From: Cryobacterium breve
GTDB taxonomy: Bacteria > Actinomycetota > Actinomycetes > Actinomycetales > Microbacteriaceae
Direction: 5' to 3'
Assembly: GCF_004402375.1 (NCBI RefSeq)
Contig: NZ_SOGJ01000021.1
Coordinates: 754 to 64,753 of the forward strand
DNA: 64,000 nucleotides
The notes below the pieces were generated by a model. That model saw nothing but the letters and a program-made list of their open reading frames with translations, was not told the origin of the DNA and ran no database searches. Below, one piece after another: positions 40,996 to 49,077 of the stretch. Numbering within the stretch: position 1 is the first letter of the stretch; every line of letters begins with the position of its first letter. A program made the position numbers and the translations under genes.

Positions 40996-41228
40996 TCTTC
41001 AGCTCATTTCCCGCAGGGTTGTGCCGTGGGCGCTCAGCTCGGTCGTCGGCCCCAATCGCCTCTTGGCCTGAATCCGGCGATCAGATTTGGGATCAAGGGG
41101 CGCGTTGAACAGCGGGGGCCCTTGATATGAGACAAATTGTGTCGACTAAAGAGCAATTCACCTGATCCAGAAGGACATCTCGTAGACGCACGTTTCACAC
41201 ACCACCCGCGTCGTGTCGCACGTCATCG
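40996..41228. other. Intergenic region, little content
   Basis: No convincing gene. On the reverse strand 41158-41226 encodes a 22-residue peptide, MTCDTTRVVCETCVYEMSFW followed by two residues, with GGAG upstream and three cysteines; this may be chance. Confidence 0.3.
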
Positions 41229-41370
41229 ATGACTCCAAACCCCGTGTCTTCTGCGGGTTTGGTCCCGGCGATGAAACTGGCCGAGAGAGTGGGCCGGCGG
41301 CGGCTGGCCGACAAATGGTTGAGCGTCCCACTGACAAGGGCGCGAGCGCCGGCCAGGCTACCGTCCTCGA
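41229..41370 (+). mobile_element. Degenerate IS1380-type transposase N-terminal fragment
   Basis: The frame from ATG 41229 reads MTPNPVSSAGLVPAMKLAER, like the N terminus of IS1380-family transposases (SSAGLVPxMxLAERAGL). After WLSVP the similarity jumps to another frame, PTDKGASAGQ (compare GANAG), showing a frameshift. The remaining 400 or so residues are missing. I found no terminal inverted repeats. The region to 41540 has nothing else. Confidence 0.5.
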
Positions 41371-41542
41371 CCTGCACCGGTTCCCCCGCGTTCTTCTTCA
41401 CCAGCACCCCGACCCGGCACGACCTGGACGCCAAGTGGAACAACGCGAGAAGTGAGGCTCAGCGCACAACCACGCCCCAGCACGCCGCCGCATCTCTGAT
41501 CAGATAACGACTCCCAACCTCGGTCGGTCGGTGGAATGAGGC

Positions 41543-41974
41543 CTAGGACAGCGTCGAACTGAGCAGCAGACTCGTCTCACTGTTAACGACGCCCTCGACG
41601 GAGCGAATCTGGCCGAGTAGCCGGTCGAAGTTGCTCAGCGTGTCGGTCCGGATCTCGGCCACCAGGTCCCAGCCGCCGTTCGTGGTGTGCAGTGCCCGGA
41701 CCTCGGGAAATCCGCGAAGTTGGCTGATCGCCCGATCTGTTGAGCGCCCCTCGACCTCGATGAGCGCGATCGCCCGGATCGAGTCGGGATCCCGCTCTTC
41801 GCGAACCCGGACGGAGAATCCGAGGACGGTGCCCGAGTCCAGCAGTCGCTGGAGTCGGATGTTCACCGTTGCCCTCGTGACTCCGAGGTCATGGGCGAGC
41901 GTGGTGACGGGGGTTCTCCCATCCGCCCGCAACGCGCCGATAAGGCGGCGATCAAGGTCGTCGAGCGTGTACAT
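41543..41974 (-). CDS. Lrp/AsnC-family transcriptional regulator
   Basis: 143 residues. The N-terminal winged HTH is LDDLDRRLIGALRADGRTPV and DLGVTRATVNIRLQRLLDSG. The C-terminal RAM ligand-binding domain contains IRAIALIEVEGRSTDRAISQ and NGGWDLVAEIRTDTLSNFDR. It is divergent from a decayed ornithine cyclodeaminase gene and close to the arginine deiminase operon. Lrp/AsnC-Ocd pairs are common, so its effector was probably ornithine or arginine. An imperfect palindrome (ATCATCTTGAGAGATTGAT, near 41998) lies in the divergent promoter. Confidence 0.9.
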   Translation of the reverse strand: MYTLDDLDRRLIGALRADGRTPVTTLAHDLGVTRATVNIRLQRLLDSGTVLGFSVRVREERDPDSIRAIALIEVEGRSTDRAISQLRGFPEVRALHTTNGGWDLVAEIRTDTLSNFDRLLGQIRSVEGVVNSETSLLLSSTLS

Positions 41975-42103
41975 GATTCACACTGTACAGCCATGGTAAT
42001 CATCTTGAGAGATTGATGGAACATATTGGCTCGGTCTGCTCGTTACGCGTGCACATTGCCCGGTCATAGGCTAATTATAGAAAACAAAGAGAAGGTTGCC
42101 GTG

Positions 42104-42508
42104 GTGCGTTTTATGAACGTGAAGAACATCGCCGCTCGGCCGTTCGGCTTCGACATCGTCGTGGTAGCGAGCGTGCGGAACGCGGTGGCAGGCGCCGACA
42201 TCATCACGACCTCCACAGCTGATATGACCCAGGCGGCGGGACGCACGCACTACGACTAGATCGCCATCTTCGACTCGGTCGATTTTGCCATCGAGGACTC
42301 ATCGGGACTGCGCTACCTGCGCGATTCGGTCGCCGGCGCCTCATTCTTCGTCGAACTCGATCTGATCGCCGGTCCCGTCGATCCTCAGAACCTATTTGGT
42401 CTGGTCGCTGACGTCACTGTCTCGATTTCTGCTCGGACGAAAGCGCCGGCTCTATGGGGCGGTGATCGGCGTGCCGCAAATGTCAAGTCCAATCACCGCG
42501 TTTCTTAG
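42104..42508 (+). pseudogene. Ornithine cyclodeaminase remnant
   Basis: One frame holds three pieces of ornithine cyclodeaminase (ornithine to proline plus ammonia). From GTG 42104: the N terminus (VRFMNVKNIAARP), then an NAD-domain piece (VASVRNAVAGADIITTSTAD). After an in-frame TAG at 42257 comes the C-terminal piece (IFDSVDFAIEDSSGLRYLRD and FFVELDLIAGPVDPQNLFGL). The family is about 330 residues; about 130 remain, so two internal deletions plus a stop have destroyed it. It sits divergent from the Lrp/AsnC gene, GAGAAGG precedes the start, and the arginine catabolic operon is next. Confidence 0.8.
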
Positions 42509-42568
42509 CACCTGATCAGCCATTGCCCTGCGTCGGTTTCTGACATGCTCCACCGAAATGCACGGCAG

Positions 42569-42613
42569 ATTTCAAGAACATCCATTTCAAGAACATCCAT
42601 TTCAAGAACATCC
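42569..42613 (+). repeat. Three tandem 15-bp repeats
   Basis: ATTTCAAGAACATCC three times in direct, gapless array, about 100 bp upstream of the antiporter ATG. It could be a regulator-binding array or an expansion. No coding frame seems to use it. Confidence 0.85.
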
Positions 42614-42672
42614 GTGAACTCGCCACTTAGTTCCCTCGGCCGCTAGGCCCGGAAACCTTTCGACCTGACGAT

Positions 42673-42689
42673 CGGATGTCACATATCCG
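42673..42689. promoter_or_regulatory. Short palindrome before the antiporter
   Basis: CGGAT-N7-ATCCG, 21 bp upstream of the start codon. It may be an operator of the arginine deiminase operon. A -10 box is not clear. Confidence 0.3.
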
Positions 42690-42709
42690 TATCAACGCCG
42701 GAGGTCATT

Positions 42710-44128
42710 ATGGTCCAACCAAGGTCCGAGGTCGGGTCTGTCCCGACCGAGCCCGAGGGGCGCACAACCGAGCGCGCCCTGTCCCTGCCTCAGTCGACAG
42801 CACTGATTATGGGCAGTATCATCGGTGTCGGCATCTTCTCGCTGCCCTACGCATTAGCGTCGTATGGCCCGATCAGCCTGGTCGCCATGGGCCTCGCCAC
42901 CGTCGGGGCGGTCGCGCTTGCGCTGATGTTCGCGGTGATGTCGCGACGCCTCCCGGCTGCCGGCGGACCGTATGCCTATGCACGCTCAGGGTTCGGCAAC
43001 GCGGCCGGGTTCGTTAACGCCTGGTCCTACTGGATCACGGCATGGGCGGGCAACGCGGCGATCGTCGTTGGCTGGGTGTACTACGTCGAGCACTTCCTCA
43101 ACAAGGACGGCGCGGTCGGCTGGTCCATCCTGATCGCCCTCGTCGGGTTGTGGATCCCGGCCGTGATCAACCTGACTGGCGTGCGCGCGATGGGTTCGGT
43201 CCAGGTCTGGACGACGGTGCTGAAGTTTATCCCGCTGGCCATCATGTCGACCGTCGGATTGTTATTCATTAAGGCGGGGAACTTCACGCCGTGGAACCTC
43301 AGCGGTGACAGCAGCCTGTCGGCGATCGGTGGAGCGATGGCGATCGCACTGTTCAGCTATTTGGGCGTCGAGACCGCGGCCGTTGCCGCGGCGAAGGTCC
43401 GCGATCCAGAACGGAATGTCCCGAAGGCGACCATCTACGGCACGCTCGCTAGCGCCATCGTCTACCTGCTGTCGATGGTTGCCGTCTTCGGCATCGTGCC
43501 TGCCTCGCAGTTGGCAATGGACGTGAACAAAGCGTCCTACTCCGTCGCGGCCAACTCGATCGTCGGCGGCGGTTCCTGGGCCGGGGACTTGGTGGCTTTG
43601 GCCGTCATCGTCTCCGGCATCGGCGCGCTGAACGGCTGGACAATGATCTGCGCGGAGATGCCGTTGGCTGCCGCGAAGGACGGGCTGTTCCCGGCACGGT
43701 TCGGGGGCCTGTCGCGGCGCCGGGTTCCGGCCTTCGGGATCATCGCGTCCACCGCGCTGGCGTCGGTCGCCGTGGTGATCAGCTATCTGGGAACCAGCGG
43801 CTCAACGGTGTTTACCACCCTGGTCCTGATGACCGGGATCACGGCGGCCGTGCCCTACGCATTCTCCGCCTTGGTCCAGATCAAGTGGCGTTGGCGGGAC
43901 AGTCACCCAGTCCACACCTCACGGTTCGTGTTCGATGTGTCGGTGGCGATCGTGGCGTTGATCTTCTCGGTCGCCTTCATCTACTACTCCAGGAACACCA
44001 GCGACTTGTGGTACGTCGTCTGGGGCCCGTTCCTGATGGCCGGCGGCGCGTTTGTCGTCGGGATCCCGGTCTACCTTGCGCAGCGGCACCGGATGACTGA
44101 GCCGGCCCCCGTGCCCGAGTACCGCTGA
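42710..44128 (+). CDS. Arginine/ornithine antiporter-type permease (APA family)
   Basis: 472 residues, about twelve membrane helices. The APC-family first helix IMGSIIGVGIFSLPYAL carries the unwound Gly-rich segment for substrate binding. GGPYAYARSGFGNAAGFVNA and the helix-6/7 region (LFSYLGVETAAVAAAKVRDP) match basic amino acid/polyamine antiporters. The first gene of an operon with arcA, argF and arcC, it probably exchanges arginine for ornithine, feeding the deiminase pathway without energy cost. ATG at 42710 has GGAGG eight bases upstream. Confidence 0.9.
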   Translation: MVQPRSEVGSVPTEPEGRTTERALSLPQSTALIMGSIIGVGIFSLPYALASYGPISLVAMGLATVGAVALALMFAVMSRRLPAAGGPYAYARSGFGNAAGFVNAWSYWITAWAGNAAIVVGWVYYVEHFLNKDGAVGWSILIALVGLWIPAVINLTGVRAMGSVQVWTTVLKFIPLAIMSTVGLLFIKAGNFTPWNLSGDSSLSAIGGAMAIALFSYLGVETAAVAAAKVRDPERNVPKATIYGTLASAIVYLLSMVAVFGIVPASQLAMDVNKASYSVAANSIVGGGSWAGDLVALAVIVSGIGALNGWTMICAEMPLAAAKDGLFPARFGGLSRRRVPAFGIIASTALASVAVVISYLGTSGSTVFTTLVLMTGITAAVPYAFSALVQIKWRWRDSHPVHTSRFVFDVSVAIVALIFSVAFIYYSRNTSDLWYVVWGPFLMAGGAFVVGIPVYLAQRHRMTEPAPVPEYR

Positions 44129-44161
44129 GCATTTACACCATCAATATAGTGAGGAATAGCC

Positions 44162-45391
44162 ATGCCATTTCGTGTTGAATCCGAGGTAGGAGTGCTCCGC
44201 CAGGTGATCGTCCACCGGCCGGGTCTCGAGCTCAGCCGGCTGACCCCGGACAACGTCGACGACCTGCTCTTCGACGACGTCATGTGGGCCGATCGGGCCA
44301 GGGAAGAGCACGACGCGTTCGTCGGCCAGCTCAGAGAGCGCAACGTGACGGTGCACTACTTCCGCGAATTGCTCGCCGCGGCGCTGGACGCGCCGGGTGC
44401 CCGGGAGTTCCTGCAGAAGTGTCTGACCACGGCCATCCGGTTCGGGCCCGCGCTGGACAAGCCGCTGGAGCGGATCGTCGACCAAACGTCGTCGGAGATG
44501 CTTTCCGAACTCCTGATCGGGGGCGTGCTCAAAAGTGACGTCATGCCGTTGCTGCACACGCCCAGCCTTCTGATGGAGTCCCTCGGCATCGACGACTTCC
44601 TGCTGCGCCCCTTGCCCAACCACCTGTTCCAGCGCGATAACTCGGCCTGGATCTACGGCGCCCTGAGCATCAACCCGATGGCCAAGCGGGCCCGCAAACG
44701 CGAGACCATCAACTCTCGCCTGATCTACAAGTTCCACCCGATGTTCCGCGACGCCGGGCTGGAGATCGTCTACGGCGACGATTCCCTGCCCCACGAGCCC
44801 GCTACCGTCGAGGGCGGTGACGTGCTCGTGATCGGGAATGGGGTGCTGATGATCGGGATGGGCGAGCGGACCTCGCCCCAGGGGGTCGAGACACTGGCCC
44901 GACTGCTCTTCCAAGGCGGCCATGTCCGCCAGGTGATCGTCGTCGAGTTGCCGAAAGAGCGGGCGTTCATGCACCTGGACACCGCCATGACAATGGTCGA
45001 CAGGGACGCGTTCTCCGTATATCCGTACCTGCCCGACACGCTGCGCGCGTTCATGCTCACCCCGGTGGGGTCCGGCGGCGACTACGACATCACGGAGCAC
45101 ACGGACCTGTTTCCTCTCGTGGCCGAGGCCCTCGGCGTCGACAAGGTCCGGGTCCTGCGCACCCCAATCGATCGCGCGGGTGCGCAGCGAGAGCAGTGGA
45201 ACGATGGAAATAACTTCCTCGCCGTTTCCCCCGGCGTCGTGCTGGGCTATGAGCGGAACACGACCGCCAATCGATACCTCGCCGACGAGGGCATCGAAGT
45301 CGTACCCGTCGTGGGATCTGAGCTCGGCCGCGGCCGCGGCGGTCCGCGATGTCTGTCCTGTCCAATCGAAAGAGATGCGGTGATCCTGTGA
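44162..45391 (+). CDS. arcA: Arginine deiminase
   Basis: Hydrolyses arginine to citrulline and ammonia, the first step of the deiminase pathway. The 409-residue product has the N-terminal [20 protein letters not shown], the substrate loop [34 protein letters not shown], the catalytic [12 protein letters not shown] histidine and the C-terminal GGPRCLSCP with the nucleophilic cysteine. The ATG follows GAGGAA. It ends in a GTGA overlap with the transcarbamylase gene. Confidence 0.97.
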   Translation: MPFRVESEVGVLRQVIVHRPGLELSRLTPDNVDDLLFDDVMWADRAREEHDAFVGQLRERNVTVHYFRELLAAALDAPGAREFLQKCLTTAIRFGPALDKPLERIVDQTSSEMLSELLIGGVLKSDVMPLLHTPSLLMESLGIDDFLLRPLPNHLFQRDNSAWIYGALSINPMAKRARKRETINSRLIYKFHPMFRDAGLEIVYGDDSLPHEPATVEGGDVLVIGNGVLMIGMGERTSPQGVETLARLLFQGGHVRQVIVVELPKERAFMHLDTAMTMVDRDAFSVYPYLPDTLRAFMLTPVGSGGDYDITEHTDLFPLVAEALGVDKVRVLRTPIDRAGAQREQWNDGNNFLAVSPGVVLGYERNTTANRYLADEGIEVVPVVGSELGRGRGGPRCLSCPIERDAVIL

Positions 45392-46389
45392 GCTTTAACC
45401 TGCACAACCGGAGTTTCCTTAAGGAAATCGACTTCACCCCGAAGGAGTGGAAGTTCCTCATCGGGCTGGCCGCGGACCTCAAGGCAGCCAAATACGCCGG
45501 CACTGAGCTGCCGCGGCTAACCGGGAAGAACATCGCCCTCATCTTCGAGAAGACCTCCACCCGGACCCGCTGCGCCATGGAGGTCGCCGCGCACGACCAG
45601 GGCGCCCACGTGACCTACCTCGATCCGAGCGGGTCGCAGATGGGGCACAAGGAGTCCGTCAAGGACACCGCGCGGGTGCTGGGCGGGATGTTCGACGCCA
45701 TCGAGTATCGAGGCTCGGCGCAGACCAACGTCGAGACACTGGCCGCGTCGTCGGGCGTGCCGGTGTGGAACGGGTTGACGGACGAGTGGCACCCCACCCA
45801 GTCGCTGTGCGACATGCTCACGATGCGCGAGAACTCCACCAAGAACGACCACGAGATCGCCTTCGCGTACCTCGGAGACGCGCACAACAACGTCGCGAAC
45901 TCGCTTCTGGTGGCAGGGGCGCTGATGGGGATGGACGTGCGCATCGTGGCCCCCCGCCAGCTGTGGAACACCGACGAAGTGATCGCGGCCGCCCAGGCCA
46001 TCGCCGAAAGCACGGGCGCGCGGCTGACCCACACTGAGGACGTCGCCGAGGGCGTGGCCGGGGTCGACTTCATCTACACCGACATCTGGGTCTCCATGGG
46101 CGAGCCCAAGGAAACTTGGGACGAACGCATCGCCGCCTTGCTTCCCTACCAGGTCACGACGGACGTCCTGGCTAAGACCAGCAACCCCGACGTCAAGTTC
46201 ATGCACTGCCTGCCGGCGTTCCACGACCGGAACACGGCCGTCGGGGAACAACTGTTCAAGCAGACCGGCCTCAGCGAGCTTGAGGTCACGGACGAGGTGT
46301 TCGAGTCGTCCAGCTCCATCGTGTTCGCTCAGGCCGAGAACCGGATGCATTCGATCAAGGCGATCATGGTCGCCACCCTGGGTTCCTGA
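45388..46389 (+). CDS. argF: Ornithine carbamoyltransferase (catabolic context)
   Basis: In this operon it should split citrulline with phosphate into ornithine and carbamoyl phosphate. The 333-residue product has the carbamoyl-phosphate motif [10 protein letters not shown], the ornithine-site [15 protein letters not shown] and [11 protein letters not shown] use the GTG at 45388 that overlaps the arcA stop; an upstream ATG at 45349 would lie within arcA. Catabolic and anabolic forms cannot be told apart by eye; position between arcA and arcC argues for the catabolic (arcB) role. Confidence 0.96.
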   Translation: MSFNLHNRSFLKEIDFTPKEWKFLIGLAADLKAAKYAGTELPRLTGKNIALIFEKTSTRTRCAMEVAAHDQGAHVTYLDPSGSQMGHKESVKDTARVLGGMFDAIEYRGSAQTNVETLAASSGVPVWNGLTDEWHPTQSLCDMLTMRENSTKNDHEIAFAYLGDAHNNVANSLLVAGALMGMDVRIVAPRQLWNTDEVIAAAQAIAESTGARLTHTEDVAEGVAGVDFIYTDIWVSMGEPKETWDERIAALLPYQVTTDVLAKTSNPDVKFMHCLPAFHDRNTAVGEQLFKQTGLSELEVTDEVFESSSSIVFAQAENRMHSIKAIMVATLGS

Positions 46390-47321
46390 TGCGCATCGTG
46401 GTCGCTCTCGGCGGCAACGCGCTCCAGGAGCGCGGCGCCCCGATGACGGTGCAGAACCAGCGTGCCAACGTCGCCAAGGCATGTGCCGCGCTGGCGCCAA
46501 TCGCCCAGGAGCATCAGCTGGTGATCTCCCACGGCAACGGGCCGCAGGTCGGACTGCTCGCGCTCCAGGCGGCCGCCTACGACCACACGTCCGAGTACCC
46601 TTTTGACGTCTTGGGCGCCCAGACAGAGGGAATGATCGGGTACATGATCGAACAAGAACTCGGCAACCGACTCCCGTTCGAAAAGTCGATCGCGACGATC
46701 CTGACAATGACCGAGGTGGACCCGGCGGACCCGGCGTTCACGGACCCGACGAAGTTCGTCGGGCCGGTGTACGACGCCGACGAGGCGCGTCGCCTGGCGG
46801 CGCTTCGGGGGTGGGTCGTCAAACCCGACGGCGACCACTGGCGTCGGGTGGTGCCCTCGCCCATGCCGCAGCGGATCTTCGAGCTGAGCACGATAAAAAC
46901 GCTGGTGGCGGCCGGCACGGTGGTGATCTGCGCCGGCGGCGGTGGCATACCCACCATGTACCAGCCCGGCTCCCGCAATCTCATCGGCGTCGACGCTGTG
47001 ATCGACAAGGACCGGGCCAGCGCGGTGCTGGCCCGGGACCTCGAGGCCGACTCCCTCGTGATCGCCACCGACGCGGACGCCGTCTACACCGGCTGGGGGA
47101 CGCCAGAACAGCGCGCCATCATGCTCGTCCACCCGGACACGCTCGCGGGCTTCGACTTCCCGGCGGGCTCGATGGGACCCAAGGTTGAGGCGGCGATCGA
47201 CTTCGCCCGCAACACCGGTCGCGACGCCTTCATCGGATCCCTGACAGAATTGCCGGCGCTCCTGGACGGAACCGCGGGCACCCGGGTCTCCGTGACAGCC
47301 AACGGCGTGGCCTACCGCTGA
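46389..47321 (+). CDS. arcC: Carbamate kinase
   Basis: Makes ATP from carbamoyl phosphate and ADP, the energy-yielding step of arginine fermentation. The 310-residue product starts [20 protein letters not shown], then shows [51 protein letters not shown] and [14 protein letters not shown], all typical. Its ATG shares a base with the OTC stop (TGATG). It is the last gene of the operon; a hairpin follows 50 bp later. Confidence 0.97.
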   Translation: MRIVVALGGNALQERGAPMTVQNQRANVAKACAALAPIAQEHQLVISHGNGPQVGLLALQAAAYDHTSEYPFDVLGAQTEGMIGYMIEQELGNRLPFEKSIATILTMTEVDPADPAFTDPTKFVGPVYDADEARRLAALRGWVVKPDGDHWRRVVPSPMPQRIFELSTIKTLVAAGTVVICAGGGGIPTMYQPGSRNLIGVDAVIDKDRASAVLARDLEADSLVIATDADAVYTGWGTPEQRAIMLVHPDTLAGFDFPAGSMGPKVEAAIDFARNTGRDAFIGSLTELPALLDGTAGTRVSVTANGVAYR

Positions 47322-47371
47322 CCCCGCGGTCCCCGACGCCGGTCCACGGCGGCTGACGGGGGCGGCGGAAA

Positions 47372-47403
47372 CCTGCCCGGGCCGACTCAACGGTCCGGGC
47401 AGG
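47372..47403 (+). terminator. Hairpin after the arginine deiminase operon
   Basis: Stem CCTGCCCGG-g-CCG pairing with CGG-t-CCGGGCAGG (one mismatch), loop ACTCAA. No U-tract follows, so the strength is uncertain. Confidence 0.6.
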
Positions 47404-47988
47404 TGCGCGTAGACGGCAGGTGGGCAGCGCAGCCTTCTCTCGCAACCAGGTCATGTCAGGAGTAACGGCCTCGAGAATAATTTGGCGATCGGAGTCAAAA
47501 CGCGAATCAGTCCGCCGATTTCGCCACCAGCAACCTGCGTGGCTCGAGGCTGAAATCCTCGCGTGAGGGCTTTTACAGATTCTTGATCCGCACGAAGAAC
47601 ATATAAGCTCTGCGATCCCATTGACCCTGACCAGGATAAGGAATGAAACCTGGGCGGCCGCCAACCAGAGGACGCGCTTGCTTGAACGCGGCCTTGACCT
47701 CGACCTTGGAACCGGCCAGCTGACCATGGGAAACCGGCTGGACAGCCCTGTCCGCGGCGGCCTGCGGCCCACGTTATCGTGCAGAAAATCGGTTGAATTC
47801 CTATTCCTGACCGCGTCGAGCTCAGCTTCTACGCCCAGGGCATTTGAACAGCCGGGCGCAGGATCGCCTCCAGCGGGTCAACTCGATGCGGAAGTAGGCC
47901 GGCTAACGCTTCCGAGCTGACCCGAGGGCGCAATAGTGCTCCTCTGCATGCTGTTAAGAGCTGGTGCAGTACGGATCACCGATCGCTT
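47404..47988. other. 585-bp region without a supported gene
   Basis: GC content looks lower and less codon-like than neighbouring genes. Short open frames (for example 47621-47920) give no recognisable protein. I found no transposase or tRNA trace. It may be decayed DNA between the arginine operon and the DUF4386 gene. Confidence 0.45.
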
Positions 47989-48044
47989 GACAAGCGTACG
48001 GTGTACACCGTAGCTTCCTACTATGAAGTGTACGCCGTACACGT
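47989..48044 (+). promoter_or_regulatory. Promoter with double operator before the DUF4386 gene
   Basis: TTGACA at 47989-47994 is a consensus -35 box; TAGCTT at 48013-48018 is a possible -10 at 18-bp spacing. Two operator-like palindromes follow the same GYGTAC-N3-GTACRC pattern: GCGTACGGTGTACAC (47996-48010), between the boxes, and GTGTACGCCGTACAC (48030-48044), downstream of the start. Their centres are 34 bp apart. They match the site at 40981. Confidence 0.65.
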
Positions 48045-48073
48045 TAATGGTTTGAAGAGATGAAGGGATCATC

Positions 48074-48790
48074 ATGAAGTTGTACAGACCCACCGCCGTC
48101 ACCGCCGGAGTGTTCTTCCTGCTCACGGAGGTCACCGCAATAGCGGCGGTCGCTCTCTATGGCCCGATCCTGACCGGGGCCGATTACATCACCGGCGCCG
48201 GGGCCGATGGTTCGATCCTCCTCGGTGTGCTGTTCGAACTTCTCCTGGTGATCGCCGCAGTGAGCACCGCTATCACGCTGTACCCGATCCTGAAGCGGCA
48301 GCACGAGGGCCTAGCCCTGGCGTTCGTCGCTGCTCGTGTGCTGGAAGCAGTACTCATCCTCGTCGGATCTTTGAGTCTGTTGACGATTGTCACGCTCCGT
48401 CAGCAGTTCGAGTCAACCACAGACGCCGACCCGGTCACCCTGTCCACCATCGGCTCCACGCTTGTGGCCTTGCGAAACTGGACCTACCTGTTCGGGCCGG
48501 GCTTCGCTCTCGGGGCCGCCTCGCTGCTGCTGGCCTCGCTGATGTACTCGTCCCGCCTGGTGCCTCGGGGCATAGCCGTGCTCGGCCTCGTCGGCGGCGC
48601 ACTGATCGGTCTCTCCGCCATCGCCGTAGTGCTGGGCTTGTACGGGCAGTTCTCGACCCTCGGCCTCGTCGTTGCGCTCCCGGTGTTCGCCTGGGAACTA
48701 TCTCTCGCGCTCTGGCTGATCCTCAAAGGCTTTCGCCCAGTGAGCATTCTGAACTCTCCCGCTCCTCCTCTCGTTGCGGCCGTGCCCTGA
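48074..48790 (+). CDS. DUF4386 membrane protein
   Basis: 238 residues with six to seven membrane helices. The N-terminal YRPTAVTAGVFFLLTEVTAI, the segment LGVLFELLLVIAAVSTAITL with YPILKRQHEGLALAFVAARV, and the C-terminal half fit the DUF4386 family as I remember it. The function is not known; members often sit beside TetR regulators. AAGGGATCATC precedes the ATG. The double operator upstream suggests tight repression. Confidence 0.82.
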   Translation: MKLYRPTAVTAGVFFLLTEVTAIAAVALYGPILTGADYITGAGADGSILLGVLFELLLVIAAVSTAITLYPILKRQHEGLALAFVAARVLEAVLILVGSLSLLTIVTLRQQFESTTDADPVTLSTIGSTLVALRNWTYLFGPGFALGAASLLLASLMYSSRLVPRGIAVLGLVGGALIGLSAIAVVLGLYGQFSTLGLVVALPVFAWELSLALWLILKGFRPVSILNSPAPPLVAAVP

Positions 48791-48933
48791 GCTTCGATCC
48801 ACCGGTCGACACGAGATCCGTATGGTCGACAGTCGCGGACAAGAGACGTGGGCCCATGGTTCGGTAAATAGTTGCCGTAGTGAGCGCTATTCGTCCCGAT
48901 CGAAAGAACGTTCTCAGATTAAAGCCTCGTTGG

Positions 48934-48976
48934 CTCCTCAATCCGGGACTCCTCAATCCGGGACTCCTCAATCCGG
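48934..48976 (+). repeat. Three tandem 15-bp repeats (last partial)
   Basis: CTCCTCAATCCGGGA at 48934 and 48949, with 13 bases of a third copy at 48964. It lies in the 287-bp gap between the DUF4386 gene and the 3' end of the SDR-hydrolase fusion gene. Nothing else is seen in that gap. Confidence 0.85.
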
Positions 48977-49077
48977 CCGGTGGGTCGAGGCTTGGTACGA
49001 TCCCGATCGGTGTTGCGAGCAGCAACTAACGGAGGCGGCTGCGAGGGCTGCGAGGGGGTGGGAGGCCGACCCGTATC

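Noticed and set aside
42569-42613. CRISPR array
   Set aside because: The repeats are 15 bp with no spacers and no cas genes are present in the window.
47621-47920. 99-codon plus-strand frame before the DUF4386 gene
   Set aside because: No family resemblance, weak codon bias and no ribosome site.
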